Source: Euptelea pleiosperma
Taxonomy: Eukaryota > Streptophyta > Magnoliopsida > Ranunculales > Eupteleaceae
NCBI GenBank assembly: GCA_035048495.1
Contig: CM068552.1
Coordinates: 13,884,501 to 13,948,500 of the forward strand
DNA: 64,000 nucleotides
Direction: 5' to 3'
Shown: one piece after another, positions 32,809 to 44,500 of the stretch
Position numbering within the stretch: position 1 is the stretch's first letter
How the letters are laid out: every line of letters starts with the position of its first letter
Notes under the pieces: generated by a model
Database searches by the model: none
The model's input: the letters and a program-made list of their open reading frames with translations, nothing else
Told to the model about the DNA's origin: nothing
Program-made: the position numbers and the translations under genes

Positions 32809-33134
32809 TATAACCCTCAAATATCTTAAATTGACAAACATTACTTTTTTTATTTTTTTTATTTTCTATGGTTCTTTGATCATACAACATTTTCACATTC
32901 AACTCAATCTGTGAGAGCATTTATTGCATGCCCACCTAGCCCTTGAACCTTTCCCCCATAAATTTTTTGATGACAGTATCCATCATCAAGGTTTATGATG
33001 GACCCCAGTGCGAACCACGTGGCACACTATTAGACTCTCACAGATTGAGTTGAATGTGAAAATGTTGTATGATCAAAGAACCATAGAAAATAAAAAAAGT
33101 AATGTTTGTCAATTTAAGATATTTGAGGGTTATA
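32809..33134. repeat. Near-identical 100-bp inverted repeat
   Basis: Arms 32809-32917 and 33035-33134 are reverse complements with essentially one difference, a 9-base length change in a T-rich run. The spacer is 117 bp and itself contains an A-type edge (CCACGTGGCACACTATTAGA). Related, more diverged, sequence continues on the right to about 33345 and recurs inverted at about 33795-34110. Confidence 0.85.
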
Positions 33135-33394
33135 TTAGGAATAAGAATTTTTTTTAATAAAATAAGAGCATTGAATGAGTTGCAAGGTGATGTGTGCTTA
33201 TAGGGGTGACGTGTGCTTTGACACCAAAAAGACGGAAGGGCCCTTTTATGTGAATAGTTTAAAGAATACAAAAGAAACAAAACAGGGGTATATTTGAGAT
33301 ATTGGGGATTTGCATGAGGCACGCAAGAAGGGCCTTCATCCATTAATAAATCGAGTAGATAAATTTTTATGATGGCGTCAGTCATCATCGATCA

Positions 33395-33640
33395 TTGATG
33401 ATGGACCACAATATCAGTGATAAAATGAACGTATGGATGTTTGGCCCATATCTAGGTGGGCCTAGACACCAAAAATTAGCATGATTAGTGATTTCTAACG
33501 GTTGGATTCGAGTCATTTTCGTGGGTTGATTTCAACGGAGGGATTCAAGCATTATTTGGGGTACTCTTAAGTCCAAAAGTGAAATCACTAATCAGGCTGC
33601 TTGGTATGTAGGTCTACTTAGAGATGGTCCGTCATTAAAA
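33395..33640. repeat. Palindromic element, A type
   Basis: ACGTATGGATGTTTGGCCC, GGTGGGCCTAGACACCAAAA and TTAGTGATTTCTAACGG on the left. TGAAATCACTAATCAGGC and GGTCTACTTAGAGATGG on the right. Right outer edge lost. Confidence 0.68.
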
Positions 33641-33794
33641 GGTCTTCTCTCGTTCCATCAGGTCTCTTTTTTATGGAAAAATATTCACTTCGGGGCCTTT
33701 TAAGTTTGAAGTCTCCACTCCCAAAGTGCCACGTGGACTACTTTTCATAGGCATGTGGCCTTATGGATGTTTAGTCCACCTCTTGTTGGACATA

Positions 33795-34130
33795 TCTAAG
33801 GGCTTATTGCATGCGTCACACTAAACCCCAATATCCCACAAATGCCCTTATTTTTTTCTTATTTTTTTCTTTTCATTTTAATTACTTGAAAAGGGCTATT
33901 CGGTCTTTTTAGTGCCAAAGAACTTGTCACCTAACCAGCACACGTCACCCTGCAGCTCATTCAGTGTTAAAAAAGTAAAATAAATTCTTATTCTTAATAT
34001 GCCCTCAAGTTCTTTTATTTTGATAAAAATTATTTATTTTGGATTTTGAAATTTTTTTAATTTACAAAAATGTTTTGGTCATTCAATACTTTCACATTTC
34101 AACAAGTAATTATTGCATCCTGATATACTT
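33795..34130. repeat. Inverted, diverged copy of the 33.0-33.3 kb repeat
   Basis: CTTATTGCATGCGTCACACT, GTCTTTTTAGTGCCAAAG, CACGTCACC and AATTCTTATTCTTAATA occur as reverse complements of words at 33130-33330. The two form a large, loose inverted pair about 0.5 kb apart. Confidence 0.5.
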
Positions 34131-34159
34131 AAAGTCTATGGCTAGAAACATTTAGATGA

Positions 34160-34485
34160 TGAAGTCCATCTTCAAAGTTGATGATGGACTCACAATGTGA
34201 GACAGGTGTCACCTTACTAGAGGCTACTGACTGTATGGATGTTTGGACCATCCCTAGATGGACTTATGTAACAAAAATAAACTTGATTAGTGATTTCTAA
34301 GCTTTAGATCATAATTATCACAATCAACGGTTAAAAATAAATTAATAAAAAGACTCAGTTATAAATTACTGATCATGATGAATTTTGACATGTAAGTCCA
34401 ACTATGGATGGGCAAAACATCCATACGGTCAGTGATCTCTAAGATTGTGCCACGTGGCTCATAATATGGCCCATCATTAATTGTG
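34160..34485. repeat. Palindromic element, A type
   Basis: GGCTACTGACTGTATGGATG, GGACCATCCCTAGATGGAC, then right arm ATGGATGGGCAAAACATCC, ACGGTCAGTGATCTCTAAG and GTGCCACGTGGCTCATAA. Both outer edges present. Confidence 0.72.
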
Positions 34486-34489
34486 TCAA

Positions 34490-34790
34490 AACTCATTGCT
34501 AATCAGGATGAATTTTGTAGGGCGGTCCACCTAGAGATGGGCAAAACATCTATACAGGTCAGTCGCTGTTGCATGGTAGTGTCATTGGCTAAAAATGCAC
34601 CTCAAACTACGTGCTAAATAGTAATGCGAAAAATCTATAGTGGAAAACAAATTACGAAAAAGACTCTAATCCAATGGATAGAAATTGCTAATCAAGATAA
34701 ATTTTCATAGTTAGGTCCACCTAGAGATGGGAAAAACATCTATACGGTCAGTGGTCTCTAAATGTGTGACACGCGTAAGGTGCACGTGCA
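34490..34790. repeat. A-type right-arm fragments (two)
   Basis: GGTCCACCTAGAGATGGGC at 34539 and GGTCCACCTAGAGATGGGA at 34713, each followed by ACATCTATAC and GGTCAGT, are two right arms in the same orientation without matching left arms. Confidence 0.55.
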
Positions 34791-34849
34791 TTTCATGTGG
34801 CGTTTCCCTAGTACATTATAACTCATTTGAGGAAAAATTTTAGATGCAA

Positions 34850-35235
34850 AGGACTTTGGATGCAGTCAATGCAGAGGGGTCTCGTGGACCTACATGGCTC
34901 ATTTTTTTGGGCCCACTAACCGCATGGATGTGTACCCCACCCCTTGGTGGATATGTATACGAAATATTAGTCACATTGATTTTATCTAGCCATAGATTTT
35001 AGCACTTTTATAGGATTGATTCTAACCGTTGGATTCAAGCATGTTTTTTGCGTATCTTTTGGACACTTAATCCAACGGCTAGAAAATATCAACCAAGTTG
35101 ATTTTTAGTATGCATATCCACCAAGGTGTGGCGTACACATCCATGCAGTTAGTGGGCCCCAAAAAATGAGCCATGTAGGGTCACAATACCCTCTGCATCG
35201 ACTGCATCCAGAGTCCTCTGCATCTAATTTTTTCC
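34850..35235. repeat. Palindromic element, B' type, well preserved
   Basis: Left edge TAGATGCAAAGGACTTTGG and TGCAGTCAATGCAGAGGG, then CCTACATGGCTCATTTTTT and GGGCCCACTAACCGCATGG. Right: CATGCAGTTAGTGGGCCCC, AAAATGAGCCATGTAGGG and GACTGCATCCAGAGTCCTCT. Arms of about 90 bp pair with few mismatches. The best reference copy for the B' type. Confidence 0.8.
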
Positions 35236-35908
35236 CTCATTTGATTGGTGATCTCTAGCTAGCTAGAAGTTATGTTGTAGCACCCCAATTAAGGATCAAA
35301 ATTCAACCGCCATAAATCATCCCATTAAAATGCTCCAACTGCTAGAACTCATCCCATTAAACTGATTCGGCTTTTAGCTTTTACCCAAAAAAATACCATA
35401 TTGGCTAGAAGTAGAACAACTATGTTTCCAAAACAATGGCCATTTCATGCTTTTTCAACTGTTTCTAGACCATTTTGTCCTTGACAACTTCCAAGTGGGA
35501 CCCATCATTCAGAGAAAAGGTTTAATAATAGATCAGATGATTGTTATTAGAGTGGTGATCACATGGTCCGGGTTTCATGTGGTACCCAACAGCAAGCAGA
35601 TTTTGATTGGATTTGAGTGTGTTCACATGGTCCGGATTAAATGTTCCGTTGGATTCAGCATTTTAAAATCGTGATATCTAGCCGTTGGATTTAAAAAAAT
35701 TTATGCTTAAGCATAACTGTTAAAAGTCATCGATCAAGATTATTTTTGGTATGTAGATCCATCAAGGAGGAACAAACACTGGTCAGTAGGGCCTAAAGGG
35801 TCTCCACGTGGCATTTTTGGAAGGGAAGAAGTCAATACACTACAGCAAATATTTTCTCGTTCACCGACGAGTATACATCACGTGCGTCTTTATTGCGAAT
35901 AGAGGAAC

Positions 35909-35967
35909 TAGGGTTTCCACGGGACCTATAAAACGCTAAGACGCCCATTCCTTTGGAATTAGGGTTT
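35909..35967 (+). promoter_or_regulatory. RPS29 core promoter: TATA box and telo-box motifs
   Basis: TATAAAA lies at 35927-35933. TTAGGGTTT (reverse telo box) is at 35959-35967, about where transcription should start, and a second CTAGGGTTT is at 35908-35916. A CT tract and CTGCAG follow. Telo boxes near the start site are a known hallmark of plant ribosomal-protein genes. Confidence 0.75.
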
Positions 35968-36030
35968 TTAGTCTCCGTCTCTCTCTCTCTCTGCAGCTGC
36001 AGCCGTTAGGATTTGGGTAAGGAGCGAAAC

Positions 36031-38289
<2,259 letters not shown>

Positions 38290-38489
38290 AGGATGGAGAT
38301 CATCTGTTTTGCGTAGGGAGAGGTTTTACGGGCGCGTGATGTTGAAGACAGTGGTAATATTAGTTCGATTACTGATTTAGTAAACACGAAGTGATTATTG
38401 AACCAAGAATTTTGTGGTTGCATTAGTTGTTTTGAAGAACAGGTTATCATGATTTTGTTGATTTTCTTGGCTTATTTGAACTGTTGCGG

Positions 38490-38700
38490 ATGGTCCCACT
38501 AAAGAGTTTATGTGGGTCGGATATACTTGATCGAGCAATCTCAATCGTTCAACGATGACCTGATCTTCTAAGAATATGATAAATTGGTAGGCCACTTTGA
38601 TTGAGTTTGACTTTTGATCCTGGTCGTATGGTAAGATGCAATAGAATAGTGGATGGTACATGCAACAAACATTTGTAATACCATTGTTAACAGAACAATG
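38490..38700. other. RPS29 3' flank with repeat fragments
   Basis: Downstream of the S29 stop. Contains GGTCCCACTAAAGAGTTTATG and CGATGACCTGATCTTCT words resembling the diverged hairpin repeats near 12920-13190 and 23030-23310. No gene recognised; the 3' UTR probably ends before this. Confidence 0.35.
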
Positions 38701-38838
38701 TATTAGTTACTTAGGCTTATGTAACATCCTAATACCCCCCTTCCCTCAAATCACATGGTGTGTAGGTGCGTGTGGTGGGCCAACAATTCATGGGTCAAGG
38801 GGCCGAAATAGTTGAAAGATCTCTCCCAAATGAAATCC

Positions 38839-39046
38839 ATTTTGAATCGTGGATACAGCTCCTTCATGCAGTAGCCCATGGATTTTGAGTACTTCTCGAG
38901 AGGTGATTCTAGCCTTTGGATTCGATCATTTTTGCCTACTCAATTTTGAATCGTGGATACAGCTCCTTCATGTAGTAGCCCATGGATTTTGAGTACTTCT
39001 CGAGAGGTAATTCTAGCCTTTGGATTCGATCATTTTTGCCTACTCA
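38839..39046. repeat. Tandem duplication of 104 bp
   Basis: Two adjacent copies (38839-38942, 38943-39046), each starting ATTTTGAATCGTGGATACAG and ending TTTTTGCCTACTCA, differ at about two positions. The second copy continues into an A-type right arm, so one arm of an A-type element and its flank were duplicated. Confidence 0.85.
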
Positions 39047-39394
39047 AGTTCCATCGGCTAGAAATTACAAATCAGGCTGAATTTTGGTGTGGATATACAC
39101 CAAGATGCTTCCAAGCGTCCTTGTGGTCTGTAGTGAGCCACATGGCATTTATTTGTGTAATCAACTACGCTTTCAAAACCCAAAAAACACCCCTTGCAAA
39201 ATTTCCTTAAACCATGGAGAGTGGTTTTAGTAGAAGAGAAGTTTTTAGTCTTCTTGGTTAATAGTATGAGCAGCCCCGTTGGCCGATTGGGGAATATCTA
39301 TACAAAAGGACAGGAAATGAAACGTTCAGATAATAAGATGGGAAAAAAAAAAGTAACTTTCAACTTTTATACAACATTTATTTTTAATGTGAAT

Positions 39395-39670
39395 AAGGGG
39401 GTGCTTGGCAACACAAAATAAGTTACTTGTTGACTTTTGTAAGTCAAAAAGTTAGTTTGGATGTGTTTCATTTTAACTTTGAAAAGTTAAAAACTAACTT
39501 AAAACTGAAGCTAAATTTTTTTGCTTTCAACTTGTAAGAGAAGTTACTTCTCAAAATTTAAAAGGCCTCATCACGCTTTTAATTTCTATACTTTTTAGAG
39601 GTAAAAAATCAAATAGTAACTTCTATTATACAAGTAGAAGTGCTTTTACTTCAATCTGAGTACAAAAAAT
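39395..39670. repeat. Possible decayed MITE
   Basis: GGGGGTGCTTGGCAACACA at the left is the type of end seen in plant hAT-like MITEs, followed by TAAGTTACTT and AAGTCAAAAAGTTA words. The right end is not certain. Confidence 0.35.
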
Positions 39671-39829
39671 ATAATGCTCAAAATGCACGGTAAAAATTAA
39701 ACCATGAAAAAGACTAATCCAACGGGGGGGTGCTTTCATTGATATAGAAGATTCATCAGGAGTGTTACAAAACATCCCAATAAAAATCCAGTCCAAATTT
39801 TTATTAGTACATCCATCAGAGAATTTGGG

Positions 39830-40115
39830 CCTCGAGAGCCTATTTAAAATTTATCAAAAGGCAGGCCAATGGGTGGCCCATTTCCACCCCTAGTGCATAT
39901 CCATGTGTAGGGTGTACCTTTGGGTAGCTCGACCATCCTAGGCCCAGTTTTTGGGTTTTCTCGGGTTTCGGGCCACCATAAGCTTGACCCAAATTTAGTC
40001 GGGTCGGGCCAAAGCTTGAGGAACCGTACCTGGGCCCTACCCAAAACCCAAAAAAATGGGCAAGTCTCGGGCAGGTTTTGAGCTTGGGTGGGGTTGGTAA
40101 TGGGAACATAGGGGG
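39830..40115. repeat. Degenerate GGGCT/GGCCC-rich repeat
   Basis: CGGGTCGGGCCAAAGC, GGGCCCTACCCAAAACCC and TTTTGGGTTTTCTCGGG words. Same character as 1408-1600 and 30445-30790. No protein signal despite open minus-strand frames rich in Pro and Gly. Confidence 0.4.
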
Positions 40116-40217
40116 TCTTTGGCCCCTGAATGGTGGTTCAGCAGAAGGATTATGGGGTTTTTGGGTTTTTTCTCTCGAGAGCTCGGGTATGGACTAAAAC
40201 CGACTCCCAGCTGCGCA

Positions 40218-40570
40218 TACATTGGATTCTGAGGTAGTCCCTCCTCTTTGGGAAGTCTTAGATTTCATCGAGGAAATCTCACACCTCCTGCAACTCATGC
40301 CGACAAAGGCGGATCGCACACCATTATAAAGATGGAAATTTTGTAGCTGATAACTTGGCTAACTTTGCAGCTGATGTATTGCAGCATACCTGCACTAATA
40401 TGCAACCTTTTGTAGGAAATTACTCCCCCGTTTGTATGGTCTCACACCCCTCTTCATTCATCTCTAGGCTGTTAGAAGATGATTGCAGGGGACATTTATC
40501 TATGTCCGACTCAATTAATATGGTCGGCATTCGGATTATTGCAGTTATTGTTGACTACCATTTACTCTAA
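40218..40570 (+). pseudogene. RNase H-like (RVT_3) domain C-terminal remnant
   Basis: Frame 40240-40330 reads VVPPLWEVLDFIEEI and HLLQLMP. After a frameshift, YKDGNFVADNLANFA begins at about 40325 and continues to TAA at 40568. The NxVADxLAN motif is the typical end of plant RNase H-like domains. The catalytic N-terminal half is missing, so this is a fragment. Confidence 0.65.
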
Positions 40571-40800
40571 AAGCTTAAACTATTAAACTATTAGTAAGAG
40601 GCTTAAAGAGGCTTAACATCGAAGGATCCACTGGTCTAACAAAGGTGCGGAGTGCAGGCCACTCAACCAAACAACACCTCCTTCAGCACTTTGCCGGGAA
40701 CTCGAACCGGACACCTACTGGTATTCGTGCTTTAATACCATGTTGATTACCATTTACCCTAAAAGCTTAAACTGTTAAAGGATCCACACGTCTAATGAAG
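40563..40800. repeat. Direct repeat pair with retroelement-like text
   Basis: AAAAGCTTAAACTATTAAA at 40569 and AAAAGCTTAAACTGTTAAA at 40761, each followed by GGATCCAC and GTCTAA. Between them is CCGGGAACTCGAACCGG, box B-like on the minus strand. Nature unknown, probably SINE- or LTR-derived. Confidence 0.4.
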
Positions 40801-41387
40801 GGGGCGTGCTGGACACACAGCACTCTTGAGCACTTACTGTGATGTTTAATCCCATCATCACTGGCACCCCAAGGCCAAACACATCTTAAGATGATCACAC
40901 TTCGATGATAAAAAAAAGGCAAATATTCAAGGTTAGGTAGGTTTTAAATCGTAGGATTGAGGAGAAGCATGGCGTCATGCTTCCTGATCAGTGGTTTAGA
41001 GACTTTATAGTAGTTTAACTAAAGTATACCAGGATCTACAGCATCAGCAAACTTGCGAAGGAACTCAAATCCAAGATGTCTAATAACTGCAAGAGGAGAC
41101 GTGCCCAACGGCCAATATCTCCTCAGACGGCTCGTTTTCCACCACGCCCAGCATTCAATACTCTTCACGCCCCTCTTTCAGCGGCATAGCACAACACACC
41201 TTACTCCATTAAAGAAGGAGATAAAGAGGAGAGAGAGACCCAACACAACCAACCTGGTTTTATTATTAAACTCCGACATGGGTTTGTAGCACTCTGCTTA
41301 TCTCCACGGATTTTCTGGTGCACTTTGGAGTTCACAGCGACGCAGGAAAAAGACTGTATCCTTTGGTTTCTTCCTGAAGAAGTTTTG

Positions 41388-41396
41388 ATGGGTTGA
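41388..41396 (+). promoter_or_regulatory. Two-codon upstream ORF of the secreted-protein gene
   Basis: ATG GGT TGA lies 108 bases before the main ATG at 41504. If the transcript starts upstream of it, ribosomes could initiate and stop here. No transcript start is visible in the sequence, so its presence in the mRNA is inferred. Confidence 0.35.
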
Positions 41397-41503
41397 GTTA
41401 AAGGGGTGGGGAAGAACCCTCAGTGTGTGAGAAAGAGCAAAGTTGCTTGAAAAGTCTCCTTTTGAGTGTCTGGTTCTGAGGACAGGTGTGCTTTGACATT
41501 GAC

Positions 41504-44500
41504 ATGATGAGGGTTTTTGGGTTATGGGTTTTGTTCATGGTGGTGGGTACAGCTTTCATGGTACTTGCCTTCAGCAGTTGCAGCAGCAGCAGCAGCAGCA
41601 GCTCCTCCTTTCCTGGTAACTCTGTTCTTTCTGTTCTTTTCTCTGTAAATAAATGTTTTTATGCTAGTTAATTAAAAACTATAAAGGTTTCATGTTGTTT
41701 TATATGTCTGATAAGACTCTGTATTTTAGTTGTTTGGGTTGGTATTGCTTTGCTCTTTGTTCTTTTTTTTTTTCTCGTTTGATTTGTTTAATATGTTGTT
41801 GGTTCATTGGTTTTTAGGAGTATTTTGAATTTAGGTCTTGAGGAGAATAATGGGTGATGGGAGTTTTTAGGATGTGTTTCGAGGCCCAATTTGTGGTTGC
41901 CAAGATGTTTAGATCTTTGAGAATTGTCTAGGGGTCATATTCTTCAGAGAAGATAATCTGACCCATTGTAATTTGAAGTTTCTTTCTGGGGTTTCCTCTG
42001 TTTCATTTTGATTGACACAGCACACATTTTTTTTCCGGTAGAGAGGATACCCCTCATTTGTAGAGGAAGATCGATCTTATGTTTCCAACATCTAGTCAAG
42101 AATGGGGTTTTGGTTTTCAACTAGCATTTTTTAGAGCTAGAAAAGGTATCATCCAAGAATGAGCTAGTCACTAAAAATGATCCAGTTACCGATGGCAATT
42201 CTGTAGCTAATCCATTTCTTAGTTCACTCCACTTCGGAATTTGGTACACTGATGAGCTGCTCTTCTCTTGTATGTCTTCCATTTGCCTGCAGACTTACTA
42301 GCTTGAATGATTTGTGGTTATGGTTTGAGAGCTGGATTTAATTTTCGTTAAAATCTTGGGAATTTGTAACCTTTGTATATAAGTATTTGAGTCGCTTGGA
42401 ATCTCTCTCTGTAAATGATATCCTATAAATGATGATGGATGCTCAGTATAACCTTCATGGAGAACTTTATGCCTCGATGAAGAGTTTATGCTTCTCATTG
42501 ACAACCTGTTGTAATTCTTTTGCAGGTTGAGTTTTTTTGGCCATTTCTTCTAACACCAACCACACATTAGTGACTGCCTATCAAAAAATAAAATGAAACA
42601 TTCATTGGTGCCACCCCTCCCCGTTCTAGAAAATTGGACAATACTGCTCTTATCGTTTCTTCTATTTCTCGAAAAAAAAATTAGATAGCCTTCAAGAACT
42701 ACATATACATGGAGAGGTGACTTTTTGGAGTATTGTCCTGCCAAATCATGGGCGCCCACCTCCCCTTGTATATGTGACAACTCTTGAAGGCTACGACATC
42801 CACTTTGGATTTAGCATTCAGACATCTAAAATTTTCTCTCCCTTTCCCCACCCATATCCTCTCAAATTTCCTCTATCTTCTCTTCCCCCTGCTGAATCAT
42901 CATCTCCTCCTCTCCCCATCCCCTCCCCACACCACCACCACCACCACCACCACCCACACACACACACACACACACACAAACACGTACAAGTCCATCTCAC
43001 TGCCACAAGAAACACAAATATCCCATTTTTAGGTCCCATGTTTGAAAGGGCTGTGGTCAAGCCCATAGCTCAATTCACTGCCTCGAGGTCATCTAATCTA
43101 TCCCAGCCAGTCTGTGAAAAAAGAGTAAAGGGTCAATTCATTCAATTTGAATGAATCTCTTCCAAAACCCATGGGCTCAATTAAGAAGCTAGCTTGGAAA
43201 AAAAGAAGGGCAATTTGAAAAAGCTGACATACCCCCCTATGACTCGGTCCACTGTCATTTGACTAGTGTTGACCCGAGTTGACTACCAATTTTTTTATTA
43301 AAGGACGAAAGTGTTCTTGTCTTCAACTTTAGAACAAGGGTTTGGGTTTAGGCCAAAACCCAAACCCCAAATCAAACATGAAAAGAGGAGATTGAAAATA
43401 AAAATTAAAACCCATGTTGGTAAACTTCAGATTTTTATTTTTTTTTGATTTTTTGATGAATTAAGAAAATATTGAGAAGAAAAAACCCCCCAAAAATAGA
43501 TAAAACTGATGAAGGAATATTTTAAAATTGAGATAACCCATCTTTCTAAAATCAACATCTCAAAAGCTTAAAATATAAATTGCTTTGTCTTGTTTTTCAT
43601 TTATGTTAATGAAAATTTTAAAACTAAATTTTATGCTGTTTTTTTTTTTTTTTTTTTATACCTTGGGTTTTAAATTATTGCCGGAGTGGTGGCCGGCTGG
43701 CCATGAGACTCCGGTTGGTTGGTTGCCGGTGATGGGCGGCCAACCCATTGGAATCTCTTGGCTGGCCGTCCATCACAGCCGTCTGATTTGGGGTTTGGGT
43801 TTTTGCCCAAACCCTTGTTTCAAGGTTGAAGGCAAGGGCATTTTTGCCATTTAATAAAAAAATTGGTAGTCAACTCGGGTCAACACTGGTCAAATGACAG
43901 TCGACCGAGTCATAGGGGGGTATGTCAGCTTTTTCAAATTGTGGGGGGGGGTATATCAAATTTTAGAGATAACATGGGGGGGTATGTCAAAAATTCCTAA
44001 AAAAGAAAATAAAAGAAAACTCAGAACAGGTTCATATACCCAACCAAAAACACCTATCTAGAAGCTTTCGTTTCCACCATGCCAAATTTGCCTTTTAATC
44101 TACCAATTCTCCATTCTCAAAGCCTTAATTTGTGGTTTGTGGTTCTGTCTTGATCTAACTATAAATATGACAATGCAAAATCTTCCTGTAGCTTTAAATA
44201 ATTGCTTTAGCAAACTGAAATGTTTTTCTATCTGGGCCCAAAACAATGAATTAGCTAATAACAACTAAAGAATCTCCCAGTTCTCTTCAAATCAGCTGAA
44301 TTAAACAAATTAATATGCTACAGAATCACCAGGACGGGTCAGTAGGAAACTGGGAAAGAAGATATGGAACTAGGATAAAACTTTAGACTGGGAAATAAAA
44401 AAGCATATCTAAGTTCAAATTTTCATCAGAGCATTGGGGAGTTGAAGCCTGGTTGTTTGGACTTGGCAACCAGCTCAGAATCACATTGGCTTGATCAAGC

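Noticed and set aside
41010..41185. Minus-strand frame reading RRYWPLGTSPLAVIRHLGFE and a possible GT donor at its end
   Set aside because: Looks protein-like but is only about 50 codons, bounded by stops, and no partner exon or known family could be named. It may be a captured fragment; a BLASTX search would decide.
42717..43154. 145-codon frame with His-Thr repeats
   Set aside because: It lies in intron 1 of the secreted-protein gene and is produced by a CAC/CA microsatellite.
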